Origin: Actinomycetes bacterium
GTDB taxonomy: Bacteria > Actinomycetota > Actinomycetes > Propionibacteriales > Propionibacteriaceae
Direction of reading: 5' to 3'
NCBI GenBank assembly: GCA_030426725.1
Contig: JAUHXZ010000011.1
Span: 1-59,513, forward strand
Length of the DNA stretch: 59,513 bases
Position numbers and translations under genes: made by a program. The notes under the pieces are model-generated. The model was not told the origin of the DNA, made no database searches, and worked only from the letters and a program-made list of their open reading frames with translations. This document shows positions 35,902-45,392 of this stretch, piece after piece. Positions within the stretch are counted from its first letter, which is position 1. Each line of letters starts with the position of its first letter.

Positions 35902-38178
35902 ATGAGCGACACTCCCGCCTTCCGCGACCCCTCCCTCCCCATCGACGACCGCGTCGAGGACCTCCTCGCCAAGCTCACGCTCGAGGAGAAGGCAGGGCAG
36001 CTCACGCAGTACTTCTACTTCGGCAAGCCCGACGACGCCCCAGTCGAGGAGACAGCCCACGAGTACGTTTCCGATGAGGCCGCGCGCGAGTTCGAGCAGT
36101 ACCCGGCGCTGGTCGAGGCGGAGCTGCGCGCCGGCCGTGTCGGCTCGCTGCTCTTCGTCCGCAACGCCGCGCAGGCCAACCATCTGCAGCGCCTGGCCAT
36201 CCAGGGCAACCGCCACGGCATCCCCGTGCTGTTCGGCTTCGACGTCATCCACGGCCTCCGCACCACGTTCCCCGTGCCGATCGCGGTCGCGGCGAGCTGG
36301 GACCCGGAGGTGGCCGAGGAGGGGCAGAGGGTGGCCGCCCGCGAGGCCCGCGCCGTCGGCATCAACTGGACGTTCGCACCGATGGTCGACATCGCCCGTG
36401 ACCCCCGCTGGGGACGCATCATCGAGGGCGCCGGCGAGGACCCGTGCCTCGGTAGCGCCATGGCCGCGGCCCAGGTGCGCGGCTTCCAGGGCGACGGCGG
36501 GCCGGAGTCGGTCATCTCGGGTCCCAAGCACTTCGCCGGCTACGGTGCGGCCATCGGCGGCCGCGACTACGAACAGTCCGACATCTCCGACGCCGACCTC
36601 CACAACGTCTACCTGCCGCCGTTCAAGGCGGGCATCGACGCCGGCGCCGGCAACATCATGAGCGCCTACATGGACCTCAACGGCGTCCCCGCCTCGGGCA
36701 ACCGCCGGCTGCTCACCGACGTCCTGCGCGGGGAGTTGGGCTTCCAGGGCTTCGTCGTCAGCGACGCCAACGCCGTGCGGAGCCTGGAGACCCAACACTT
36801 CGCCCGCGACCTCACCGACGCCGGCGCCCGCGCCGTCTTCGCCGGCCTCGACATGGAGATGGCCATGCACGACGCCGCCTACGCCCACCTGCCGCAGGCG
36901 GTCGCGGAGGGGCTCGTCGACGAGGCGACCATCGACGCCGCCGTCCGGCGGGTCCTCACCGCGAAGTTCAAGGCCGGCCTCTTCGAGAGCCCCTTCGCCG
37001 ACGAGGCCACCACCGCCGGCATCCTCGCCACGCCCGCCCACCGCGACGCCGCGCAGGCCGCCGCCGAGCGCACCAGCGTTCTACTCAAGAACGACGGCGT
37101 CCTTCCCCTGTCTTCCCCCGCGTCCATCGCGGTTCTCGGCGACCTCGCCGACTCCGCCCGCGACATCCTCGGTCCGTGGATCTTCGATCACGACACCACC
37201 GAATCCGTCACCATCCTCGACGGCATCCGGCGACGCGCGCCCCAGAGCACCACTGTCGGCTACGCCCCCGCGACGGCGGTGGCCACACGCCTGTTCCCGT
37301 CGATGTTCGACGACCACGAGGAAGGCGCGCTCCCCCACACCCCGGAGGGCTTCGACGAGGACGCCGAACTGGACCGCGCGGTCGAGCTGGCCGCCGGCTC
37401 CGAGGTCGCCGTCGTCGTGGTGGGGCAGCCGCAGAACATGATCGGCGAGAAGGCCTCCGTGTCGACGCTCGACCTGCCCGGCCGCCAGCTCGAACTGCTG
37501 CAGCGCGTGCACGCCACGGGCACGCCGATGGTGGTGCTGGTCATGTCGGGCCGCCCGCTCGACCTCCGCTGGGCCGACGACAACGCCGCAGCGATCCTGC
37601 AGGTCTGGTATCCCGGCGTTCGCGGCGGCGACGCCGTCGCGCGCACCCTGTTCGGCGACGTCTCCCCCGCCGGCCGACTGCCGTTCACCTGGCCGCGGCA
37701 CGTCGGCCAGGTGCCGATGATCCACTCGCACTACCGCACCTTCCAGCCCGATGAGGCGGACAGGCGCTACTGGGACGAGGAGTCCACGCCCCTGTACCCG
37801 TTCGGCCACGGGCTCACCTACGGCACCGTCGAGTACTCCGATCTGCGGCTTCCCGAGCGGATCGCCGTCGGCGAGACCGCGACGGTCCGGGTCACGCTCA
37901 CCAACACCTCGCACATCGACACCGACGAAGTGGCGCAGCTGTACATCCATCAGCGCTACGGCACATCGTCGCGGCCGCTCCGGGAACTCAAGGGCTTCCG
38001 CAGGGTACACGTGCCCGCCGGCGCGTCCGTTGAGGTCGAGTTCGAGCTCGGCCCGGACCAGCTGCGCTACTGGAGCGACGCCACCCGCACGTGGGTGCAG
38101 GACGCCACAGTCGTCGACGTGTTCGCCGGCGGAAGCTCGACGTGCACGCTGGGCGCCGCCATCGACGTCACCGCCTGA
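35902..38178 (+). CDS. bglX: GH3 family beta-glucosidase
   Basis: 758 aa from the ATG at 35902 with GAGGA upstream. Hydrolyses beta-linked glucosides. The N-terminal barrel carries KHFAGYGAAIGGRDY and the nucleophile Asp288 in GFVVSDANAV (usually SDWGA). The alpha/beta sandwich and the C-terminal fibronectin-III-like domain (GETATVRVTLTNTSHIDTDEVAQLYI) are complete. There is no signal peptide, so it is probably cytosolic and acts on imported disaccharides. Its last 11 bases overlap the convergent CNNM gene. Confidence 0.94.
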   Translation: MSDTPAFRDPSLPIDDRVEDLLAKLTLEEKAGQLTQYFYFGKPDDAPVEETAHEYVSDEAAREFEQYPALVEAELRAGRVGSLLFVRNAAQANHLQRLAIQGNRHGIPVLFGFDVIHGLRTTFPVPIAVAASWDPEVAEEGQRVAAREARAVGINWTFAPMVDIARDPRWGRIIEGAGEDPCLGSAMAAAQVRGFQGDGGPESVISGPKHFAGYGAAIGGRDYEQSDISDADLHNVYLPPFKAGIDAGAGNIMSAYMDLNGVPASGNRRLLTDVLRGELGFQGFVVSDANAVRSLETQHFARDLTDAGARAVFAGLDMEMAMHDAAYAHLPQAVAEGLVDEATIDAAVRRVLTAKFKAGLFESPFADEATTAGILATPAHRDAAQAAAERTSVLLKNDGVLPLSSPASIAVLGDLADSARDILGPWIFDHDTTESVTILDGIRRRAPQSTTVGYAPATAVATRLFPSMFDDHEEGALPHTPEGFDEDAELDRAVELAAGSEVAVVVVGQPQNMIGEKASVSTLDLPGRQLELLQRVHATGTPMVVLVMSGRPLDLRWADDNAAAILQVWYPGVRGGDAVARTLFGDVSPAGRLPFTWPRHVGQVPMIHSHYRTFQPDEADRRYWDEESTPLYPFGHGLTYGTVEYSDLRLPERIAVGETATVRVTLTNTSHIDTDEVAQLYIHQRYGTSSRPLRELKGFRRVHVPAGASVEVEFELGPDQLRYWSDATRTWVQDATVVDVFAGGSSTCTLGAAIDVTA

Positions 38179-39226
38179 TCCCGGGGCGCCGCGACACCGT
38201 CGCGGCGTCCCTGACCTCGCCGATCAGGCGTTCGACGACGTCCTCCAGCATGGCCGCGCCGATGGTCTCGCCACCGTCGACGACGAGCGAGAAGTGCGTG
38301 CCCCCGGCCTGCATGGTGGCCAGCGCCGCCTCCAGGGTCGCGTCCTTCCCCATGCTGGCGAGCGGCCGGACAAGGTGGTCGTCGAGAGGACGCGTCGCCG
38401 CGGCCTCGGGGATGGACAGGAAGTCCTTGAGGTGGACGTATCCCTCGATCCGGCCGTCGGTCCCCTCGACGGGGAACCGCGAGTAGCCGTGGTGGACGAA
38501 CGCCGACTCGACCTCCTGGGGGGTCGAGTCGCGCCGGACGGTGACCAGCTGCTCGAGCGGCACCATGACCGCCGCCACCGTCTCTGTGCCGATCGTGACC
38601 GAGCCGCTGAGCAACCGGTGCGCGTGGTCCTCCAGGAGCCCCTCCTCGCGCGACTCGGCGATGAAGGCGGCCACCTCGTCGGCCGTGAACGCGGAAGCCA
38701 CCTCGTCCTTCGGCTCCACCTTCAAGACCCGCATTAGGGCATTGGCCACCCAGTTGAGCAGCCAGATCACGGGGCGGAGGACCACGACGATCCCGTAGAG
38801 GACGGGCCCGAGGATGAGCGCGGAGCGCTCCGGCCCGGAGATGGCGATGTTCTTGGGGACCATCTCCCCGAGCACCATGTGGAGGAACACGACGATGCCG
38901 AGTGCGACGGCGAACGCCACGGTGTGGAGCCCGGCACCGGTGATCCCGATTGCGGCCAACGGGATCTCGAGGACGTGGGCCACCGCGGGCTCGCCGATGG
39001 CGCCGAGTCCGAGCGAGCAGATCGTGATGCCGAGCTGCGCCCCCGCCAACATCAGCGAGACGTGCTCCATGGCGCGCAGCGTGATGCGGGCGGACCAGGA
39101 GCCGGCGGCCGCTCTCGGCTCGATCTGGGTGCGGCGCGCGGAGATGAGAGAGAACTCGGCGCCGACGAAGAAGGCGTTGCCGATCAGCAGCGCGACCGCG
39201 ATGAGGATCGCCGTCGTATCAAGCAT
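38168..39226 (-). CDS. CNNM/CorC-type membrane protein, short form
   Basis: 352 aa. An N-terminal DUF21 transmembrane domain (NAFFVGAEFSLISARRTQIE; AGAQLGITICSLGLGAIGEPAV; LGEMVPKNIAIS) is followed by a CBS pair (about 200-330). It lacks the C-terminal CorC/HlyC transporter-associated domain that its upstream neighbour has. The family is linked to Mg2+/Co2+ efflux or homeostasis. It overlaps the upstream paralogue by 8 bp. Confidence 0.9.
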   Translation of the reverse strand: MLDTTAILIAVALLIGNAFFVGAEFSLISARRTQIEPRAAAGSWSARITLRAMEHVSLMLAGAQLGITICSLGLGAIGEPAVAHVLEIPLAAIGITGAGLHTVAFAVALGIVVFLHMVLGEMVPKNIAISGPERSALILGPVLYGIVVVLRPVIWLLNWVANALMRVLKVEPKDEVASAFTADEVAAFIAESREEGLLEDHAHRLLSGSVTIGTETVAAVMVPLEQLVTVRRDSTPQEVESAFVHHGYSRFPVEGTDGRIEGYVHLKDFLSIPEAAATRPLDDHLVRPLASMGKDATLEAALATMQAGGTHFSLVVDGGETIGAAMLEDVVERLIGEVRDAATVSRRPGIRR

Positions 39227-40583
39227 CCTGGTCCCCCTCCTCGGCGGCCTCGACGGTCAGCGCGAGGCGGTCCACGCGCCAGCCGTCGAGGCGGGTGACG
39301 CGCAGCCGGGCGACGCCGGGTGAGGGGATGCCGTCGTCGTCGAGCCTCGTCTCGTCGTGGATGTCGACCACGACCTCGTCGCCGACCCGTGGGAGCCTGC
39401 CGAGTCGCTCGGTGATGAGCCCGCCCAGCGTGTCGGACTCCCGCGCCTCCGGCAGCTCGATGGCGAGTGTCTCGCCGGCCTCGTCGGGGCGCAGCAGCCC
39501 GGAGAGGGACCAGTGGCGTTCGCCCAGTTGCCGGTGGGCGCGCGTGGGGCTGTCCTGCTCGTCGTCGATCTCGCCGACGATCTCCTCGACGACGTCCTCC
39601 AGGGTGAGGATGCCGTCGGTACCGCCGTACTCGTCGACGACCACGGCCATCTGCACGCCGAGTCGCAGCGTCTCGAGGACGGCGCCGAGGGGCATGGTCG
39701 ACGGGACGGCCCGCACCGGGCGGATCAGCGACTCGACGAGGGTGGAGGGCCGCTCCGCTGCGGGGATCGCCAGCGCGTCCTTGAAGTGCACGACGCCGCG
39801 CAGGTCGTCGACGCCGTCGCCCTGGACCGGGAACCGGGCGTGCCCGGTCTCGCGCACCGCGTCGAGGACGTCCGCGGCAGTCTGGTCGAGTTCGAGGAAC
39901 CGCACCCGGGGGCGGGGGGTCATGGCGTCGGAGGCGCTGCGTTCCTCGAGAGCGACGGAGTGCTCGAGTCGGCGCGCGAGCTGCTCGCCGAGCATCCCCT
40001 GCTGGGCCGAGCGGGAGGCGAGGGAGCCGAGTTCCTGCGCCGACCGCGCCGACGCGAGCTCTTCCTGGGGCTCCATCCCCATCGCGCGGACGATCGCGTT
40101 CGCGGTGCCGTTGAGGAACCAGAGCAGGGGCTTGTTGAGCCAGGTGAAGGCCCGTTGGAAGCCGACGACGGCGCGGCCCACCTTGAGCGGCTCCGCGATG
40201 GCCCAGTTCTTGGGAACCAGCTCCCCGAGCACCATCTGGGACGCGGTGGCGATGAGGAACGCCAGGGTGAAGGCGACGACGGAGGCGGTCGCTTCCGGGA
40301 GCCCGGCCGCGTCGGCCGGCACCCGGAGGAGCGTCGCCAGCGACGGCTCGGCGATGAAGCCGACGACCAGGCTGGTCACGGTGATGCCGAGCTGGGCGCC
40401 CGAGAGCTGCGTGGACATCGTGCGCAGCGCCTCACGCAGGGACCGCGCCTTCCTGTCCGTCTCGGCGAGCCGGGCCACGGTGGGACGGTCGACGGTGACG
40501 AGTGAGAACTCGGCGGCCACGAACATGGCGTTCGCGGCGATGAGGACGACCGCTGCGAGCAGCAGCAACCACTCGACGATCAT
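39219..40583 (-). CDS. CNNM/CorC-type membrane protein, full form
   Basis: 454 aa. DUF21 membrane domain (AANAMFVAAEFSLVTVDR; GAQLGITVTSLVVGFIAEPS; LGELVPKNWAIAEP), CBS pair (about 210-335 with VVDEYGGTDGILTLEDVVEE) and a C-terminal CorC_HlyC domain (to about 440). This tandem long-plus-short gene pair is common in actinobacteria. Likely role: divalent cation homeostasis at the membrane. Confidence 0.92.
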   Translation of the reverse strand: MIVEWLLLLAAVVLIAANAMFVAAEFSLVTVDRPTVARLAETDRKARSLREALRTMSTQLSGAQLGITVTSLVVGFIAEPSLATLLRVPADAAGLPEATASVVAFTLAFLIATASQMVLGELVPKNWAIAEPLKVGRAVVGFQRAFTWLNKPLLWFLNGTANAIVRAMGMEPQEELASARSAQELGSLASRSAQQGMLGEQLARRLEHSVALEERSASDAMTPRPRVRFLELDQTAADVLDAVRETGHARFPVQGDGVDDLRGVVHFKDALAIPAAERPSTLVESLIRPVRAVPSTMPLGAVLETLRLGVQMAVVVDEYGGTDGILTLEDVVEEIVGEIDDEQDSPTRAHRQLGERHWSLSGLLRPDEAGETLAIELPEARESDTLGGLITERLGRLPRVGDEVVVDIHDETRLDDDGIPSPGVARLRVTRLDGWRVDRLALTVEAAEEGDQDA

Positions 40584-40907
40584 CGTCCTCTCACCCCCTG
40601 GTACGGGCGGAGGACTTCGGTGGTGGCCCCGGAGGGCCTCGGACTATGACAATCGGTCACGCCTCGATGATAGACGGGCGCCGCCCTGCCATCCCAACCA
40701 CGAGCTCGGCCGGGCGCCAAGAGGTGCGGGCCCACACGAGGCCCGCCAGGAATACGGCCGGGCGCGACTGCAAGGTCGAGTTGCGCTGAAGCAGCCGGGC
40801 CGACGGCGTGAGCACAGCGGAGGCCCCGATGACGCGTAGCCCCCGGGTGGCGCGGTCGCGGAACGGGGTCGTCGCGCGACGCCATGCCCCGGTGGACTCG
40901 CAGGCCG
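40584..40907 (-). other. Intergenic stretch with a doubtful small ORF
   Basis: A minus-strand frame ending at 40657 reads ATTPFRDRATRGLRVIGASA and then a hydrophobic GLVWARTSWRPAELVVGMAG. It looks protein-like, but it lacks a convincing start after the multicopper oxidase stop and I recognise no family. It may be a remnant. Confidence 0.3.
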
Positions 40908-42371
40908 TCAGACGTAGCGCATGGTGGTCATCATCCCGGTCTCCGCGTGGTACAGGTTGTGGCAGTGCAGCATCCACTCGCCGGGGTTGTCGGTGATGAG
41001 GTCCGCCTCGATGGTCTCCATCGGCGCGACGAGCACGGTGTCCTTCCGCAGCCCCCCGCTGCCGGGCAGCGCCCAGCTGTGGCCGTGGACGTGCATGGGG
41101 TGGACCATCATCGTCATGTTGGTCATCCGCATCCGCACCCGGCGCCCCTCGGTGACGTCGAGGGGCTCATGGTTGCCGTACTTGAGCCCGTTGATCCCCC
41201 ACCCGTAGGGGTCGACCTGGCCGTTGAGTCGCACGTCGAAGGTGTCGTCGACGTCGCCGTCGGGCAGGCGCGACGACTCGGCGGGCGCGAGGCGCGTCCC
41301 GAGCAGCACGTCGCCGTCGAGTTCGGGCACCCGGACGTTGGCCGTCGGGGCCTCGCCGGACGCGGTCCGCACGAAGGCGAGCGCTCCACCGCCCTTGCCC
41401 TCGGCCCTGGCGGCCAGCGGGAACACCCCGTCGCCGAGAGTGACGACGGCGTCGTACCGCTCCCCCATGGCGAGGTAGATCGCGTCGGTCCCCCGCTCCC
41501 GCACGGGCAAGCCGTCGGTGTAGGTGACGGTGAGGCGGTGCCCACCGAGCGCGATACGAAAGACGGTCTCGGTGGCCGCGTTGATGATCCGGAGGCGAAT
41601 CCGCTGGCCGGGCCGTCCTTCGAAGGTGCGCGGCGCCGCAGGGACGCGACCGTTGATGAGGAAGTGCGGGTACTCGATGCTTCCGGACACCATTCCTGGA
41701 TTGCGCATCCCGCCCATCATCCCGGGCCCCATGCCGCCGGAGACGTCGCCGTCCTCCGCCTTGAGGTCGGCCACGATGTCGTCGGGATCACGGCCGACCC
41801 CGTCGGTCCAGTCGTCGAGGACCACGACCCACTCGTCGTCGTAGGCGCCCGGCTCGTCGGGGTCGTCGATGATGAACGGCGCATGCAGGCCCCGGTCCAA
41901 CTGCACGCCCGAGTGGGGGTGGAAGAAGTAGGTCCCCGGGTCGGGCGCGACGAACTCGTAGCGGAACGTGGCTCCGGGCACGATCGGTTCCTGCGTCACG
42001 CCGGGCACGCCGTCGGCGGCGTGGTGAACGCGGACGCCGTGCCAGTGGACGCTCGTCGAGGCCTCGAGCTCGTTGGAGACGTCGACGCGGAACAGATCGC
42101 CGGCGGTCCCGCGCAGCAGGCCCGAATCCCACTCGTCGCCGTACCCCCAGGTGGGTGCGCTGACGCCGCCGAGGTCCAGCGTGACCGGCCGTGGCCGGAG
42201 CGCGGCCTCGACCGTCGTGCGGCCGGCCCGGGGTGTCAACGAGGGGGTGGGGTACGACGTCGGCCCGCCGCTCGGGCCGGGTGAGGGGGCGCGGTCCACG
42301 CACCCGGCCAGGGCGGTGGCGCCGAGTGCGCCGCCGCCGAGGAGGACGTGTCGTCGTGAGATCGTCGTCAT
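40908..42371 (-). CDS. Multicopper oxidase, Tat-exported lipoprotein
   Basis: 487 aa from the ATG at 42371 with GGAGTGG upstream. A Tat motif (SRRHVLLGG, residues 5-13) and a lipobox LAGC (Cys24) predict Tat export and lipid anchoring. Copper ligands are present: HWHGVRVHH, FFHPHSG, HPMHVHGHSW and HCHNLYHAETGMM with the T1 Met axial ligand. A Met/Gly-rich loop (GGMGPGMMGGMRNPGM) resembles CueO-type cuprous oxidase inserts. It is divergent from the CopB ATPase, fitting periplasmic or surface detoxification of Cu(I). Confidence 0.94.
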   Translation of the reverse strand: MTTISRRHVLLGGGALGATALAGCVDRAPSPGPSGGPTSYPTPSLTPRAGRTTVEAALRPRPVTLDLGGVSAPTWGYGDEWDSGLLRGTAGDLFRVDVSNELEASTSVHWHGVRVHHAADGVPGVTQEPIVPGATFRYEFVAPDPGTYFFHPHSGVQLDRGLHAPFIIDDPDEPGAYDDEWVVVLDDWTDGVGRDPDDIVADLKAEDGDVSGGMGPGMMGGMRNPGMVSGSIEYPHFLINGRVPAAPRTFEGRPGQRIRLRIINAATETVFRIALGGHRLTVTYTDGLPVRERGTDAIYLAMGERYDAVVTLGDGVFPLAARAEGKGGGALAFVRTASGEAPTANVRVPELDGDVLLGTRLAPAESSRLPDGDVDDTFDVRLNGQVDPYGWGINGLKYGNHEPLDVTEGRRVRMRMTNMTMMVHPMHVHGHSWALPGSGGLRKDTVLVAPMETIEADLITDNPGEWMLHCHNLYHAETGMMTTMRYV

Positions 42372-42455
42372 ATCCACTCCAGACTGCCACGGCCGGCGGA
42401 GACCCAAGTACGGCCTCGACGCGCCGGTTCGAGGGCATCGATTGCCCCGAACCCC

Positions 42456-42484
42456 TTGAAGAATACCCCATAGGGGTATATACC
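42456..42484 (+). promoter_or_regulatory. Copper-responsive promoter with CsoR-type operator
   Basis: The palindrome ATACCCC-ATA-GGGGTAT (42463-42479) has the GC-box form of CsoR/CopY-class operators. It lies between TTGAAG (42456-42461) and TATACC (42479-42484), spaced 17 bp, so a bound repressor would block RNA polymerase. No csoR gene lies in this window. Confidence 0.75.
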
Positions 42485-42490
42485 GGAGAC

Positions 42491-44638
42491 ATGGACCACA
42501 CGCAGGATCACACCATGCACGGCCACGACGTCCAGACGCAGACCCACGAGGGGCACGACGCCCACGCCGGTCACGAGGGGATGCACGCGCACGACCACGG
42601 CTCCCACGGGGGATCCGACGACCACCAGAAGCACAGCCACGGTCAGCACGCGGGGCATTCCACCGCGATGTTCCGCACCCGCTTCTGGGCGTCGCTCGTC
42701 CTCAGCGTGCCGGTGGTGGTCTTCAGCCCGATGGCGGCGTCCCTGCTGGGCTACCCGCTGCCCGAGTTCGCGGGCTCGACGTGGATCGCCCCGGTGCTCG
42801 GCACCGTCATCTTCTTCTACGGCGGCCTGCCCTTCCTCAAGGGCGGGTGGCGGGAGGTCAGCTCCCGCAGCCCGGGAATGATGCTGCTCATCGCGATGGC
42901 CATCACGGTCGCGTTCGCCGCGTCGTGGGTGACCACGCTCGGGATCGGCGGCTTCATGCTCGACTTCTGGTGGGAGCTGGCGCTGCTGGTGACCATCATG
43001 CTGCTCGGGCACTGGATGGAGATGCGGGCCCTCGGGGCAGCGTCGTCGGCGCTCGACGCGCTCGCCGAACTCCTGCCCGACGAGGCCGAGAAGGTGACCG
43101 ACGACGGCACCGTCAGCGTGTCGCTGGCCGACCTCGCCGTCGACGACGTGGTACTCGTCCGCTCGGGCGCGCGGGTCCCCGCCGACGGGAGCATCGTCGA
43201 CGGCTCGGCGGAGTTCGACGAATCGATGATCACCGGCGAGTCCCAGCCCGTCGCCCGAGGCGAGGGCGACCGGGTGGTCGCCGGCACCGTCGCCACCGAC
43301 AACACCGTCCGCGTCCGAATCGAAGCGGTCGGCGACGACACGGCGCTCGCGGGCATCCAGAAGATGGTCTCCGACGCGCAGGAGTCGTCGTCCCGCGCCC
43401 AGGCGCTCGCCGACCGGGCGGCAGCGCTGCTGTTCTGGTTCGCGCTGGGCTCCGGCATCATCACGGCGATCGCCTGGTCGCTGCTCGGCAGCCCCGACGA
43501 TGCCGTGATCCGCACCGTGACCGTGCTCGTGATCGCCTGCCCCCACGCGCTGGGCCTGGCGATCCCGCTGGTGATCTCACTGTCGACGGAGCGCGCGGCA
43601 CAGGCCGGCGTGCTGATCCGCGACCGCATGGCGCTCGAGGGCATGCGCCGCGTCGACGTCGTGCTGTTCGACAAGACCGGCACGCTGACCGCCGGTGAGC
43701 ACGCCGTCACCGACGTCGCCGCCGCGGAGGGGCTGTCCAAGTCCGAACTGTTGGCTCTGGCCGCGGCGGTCGAGGCGGACAGCGAGCATCCGGTCGCGCG
43801 CGCGATCGTGGCGGCGTCCGAGGCCGACGACGAGGCGTCCGGGCGAAAGCTCAAGGCGTCCGACTTCTCGGCCTCGACCGGGCGCGGGGTCAGCGCGACC
43901 GTCGACGGCGCCGAGGTGCGCGTCGGCGGGCCGAACCTGCTCAAGGAGTTGGGCGTCGAACCGCCGTCGGAGCTGCGCGGCAGGACCGACGAGTGGTCCA
44001 GCCGGGGCGCGGGCGTGCTGCACGTCATCCGCGACGGCGAGGTCATCGGGGCGGTCGCCGTCGAGGACACGGTGCGGCCGGAGTCGAAGGCCGCGGTCAA
44101 GGCGCTGCAGGACCGGGGGGTCCGGGTGGCGATGGTGACCGGCGACGCCCGACAGGTGGCCGAGGCCGTGGGCGAGGAGCTGGGCATCGATGAGGTGTTC
44201 GCGGAGGTTCTGCCGAAGGACAAGGACACCAAGGTCGCCGAGCTGCAGGACCGCGGCATGAAGGTCGCGATGGTCGGCGACGGCGTCAACGACGCACCCG
44301 CCCTCGCACGCGCCGAGGTGGGCATCGCGATCGGCGCGGGCACCGATGTCGCCATGGAGTCCGCCGGGGTCGTGCTCGCGGGCAACGATCCGCGCGCGGT
44401 GCTGTCGATGATCGACCTGTCGAACGCGTCCTACCGCAAGATGCTGCAGAACCTGTGGTGGGCGGCGGGCTACAACATCGTCGCGGTGCCGCTCGCCGCC
44501 GGTGTGCTGGCACCGATCGGGATCCTGCTGTCGCCGGCGGTCGGGGCGGTGCTGATGTCGCTGTCCACGATCATCGTGGCGCTCAACGCGCAGCTGCTCC
44601 GCCGCCTGGACCTCGACCCGGAGCGGATCGCCGCTTAA
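42491..44638 (+). CDS. copB: CopB-type (P1B-3) copper-translocating ATPase
   Basis: 715 aa from the ATG at 42491. A His-rich N-terminus (about 55 residues) replaces the usual CxxC metal domain. Transport motif CPH (Cys350-Pro-His, ACPHALGLA) marks the P1B-3/CopB class, not CPC-type CopA. TGES, the phosphorylated Asp394 in DKTGTLT, HP-loop SEHPVARA and GDGVNDAPALARA are intact. The ATG sits six bases after the -10, so the mRNA appears leaderless. It exports copper. Confidence 0.95.
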   Translation: MDHTQDHTMHGHDVQTQTHEGHDAHAGHEGMHAHDHGSHGGSDDHQKHSHGQHAGHSTAMFRTRFWASLVLSVPVVVFSPMAASLLGYPLPEFAGSTWIAPVLGTVIFFYGGLPFLKGGWREVSSRSPGMMLLIAMAITVAFAASWVTTLGIGGFMLDFWWELALLVTIMLLGHWMEMRALGAASSALDALAELLPDEAEKVTDDGTVSVSLADLAVDDVVLVRSGARVPADGSIVDGSAEFDESMITGESQPVARGEGDRVVAGTVATDNTVRVRIEAVGDDTALAGIQKMVSDAQESSSRAQALADRAAALLFWFALGSGIITAIAWSLLGSPDDAVIRTVTVLVIACPHALGLAIPLVISLSTERAAQAGVLIRDRMALEGMRRVDVVLFDKTGTLTAGEHAVTDVAAAEGLSKSELLALAAAVEADSEHPVARAIVAASEADDEASGRKLKASDFSASTGRGVSATVDGAEVRVGGPNLLKELGVEPPSELRGRTDEWSSRGAGVLHVIRDGEVIGAVAVEDTVRPESKAAVKALQDRGVRVAMVTGDARQVAEAVGEELGIDEVFAEVLPKDKDTKVAELQDRGMKVAMVGDGVNDAPALARAEVGIAIGAGTDVAMESAGVVLAGNDPRAVLSMIDLSNASYRKMLQNLWWAAGYNIVAVPLAAGVLAPIGILLSPAVGAVLMSLSTIIVALNAQLLRRLDLDPERIAA

Positions 44639-44674
44639 GCCCGACCGGCTTCGCCAACATGGGGCGGGCCGGCC

Positions 44675-44749
44675 GTGACAATATCCACACCGGTGCATTG
44701 TTCGAGCCCACATGAGGCCGGATCCGGCTTCTGGTGTGGATCCTGTCAC
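44675..44749. repeat. Palindromic element, family D, copy 2
   Basis: Arms of 19 bp with three mismatches: GTGACAATATCCACACCGG at 44675 and its partner ending at 44749. It shares most of its outer sequence and orientation with the in-frame copy at 24926-25001. It is intergenic, between copB and a convergent membrane-protein gene. Confidence 0.8.
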
Positions 44750-44804
44750 GCTCCGTGCCCGAGGCGCAGCAGCAGAGCCCTTGTTCCGCTAGAGGTAGGT
44801 CGGC

Positions 44805-45392
44805 TCAGACCATGGATTGGGCGCGGCGCGCGGCGCGGGTCCGGCGCCGCACCGTGAGGATCACTGCGACGACGGAGCCGCCCAGGGCCGCGACGCCGGC
44901 GGCGATCCACAGCACGCCACCCGGCAAGACGCCCGGCACCAGCAGCGCCCCGACCCACACCAGCAGACCCAGGGCGACGCACGCCGCGAGGTAGACCCCG
45001 CCCGCGCGGGCCATCCGGGCCCCGGCCCTGGCGGAGACCACCGCCCAGGGCGGCCCGGCGGCCGCGTAGGCCGCCGCGAGGTGCCCGACCGCCAACAGCA
45101 ACGCGAGCAATGCCACCTGCCACCACGGCGCACCACCGCCGCCCCCGAGCCACCAGATCACGACGGCGAGGGACAGCAGGAACGGGCCCCAGGAGCCCGG
45201 CCACAGCGCGGCCCAGACCGCCAGCACCAGGACCAGCGCCAGGAAGCTCGGCGGCGAAGGGAACCACATCCAGCACGCCAGCACGGCGGCCGCCCCGGCC
45301 AGCAGGACAGCGCTGCGCAACAGCCACTGCCCCGGGCTCGCGATCCGTACCGCCTGGATCCAGGAGGCCACCAGTTCGGCCAGATCGGTCAT
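44805..45392 (-). CDS. Multi-spanning membrane protein of the MoxR/DUF58 operon
   Basis: 195 aa with about five or six hydrophobic segments and a basic C-terminus (VRRRTRAARRAQS). No named family recognised. It is the last gene of the DUF4129-MoxR-DUF58 operon and overlaps the DUF58 gene stop by four bases (ATGA), so it probably belongs to the same membrane or cell-envelope complex. Element D copy 2 lies beyond its stop. Confidence 0.8.
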   Translation of the reverse strand: MTDLAELVASWIQAVRIASPGQWLLRSAVLLAGAAAVLACWMWFPSPPSFLALVLVLAVWAALWPGSWGPFLLSLAVVIWWLGGGGGAPWWQVALLALLLAVGHLAAAYAAAGPPWAVVSARAGARMARAGGVYLAACVALGLLVWVGALLVPGVLPGGVLWIAAGVAALGGSVVAVILTVRRRTRAARRAQSMV

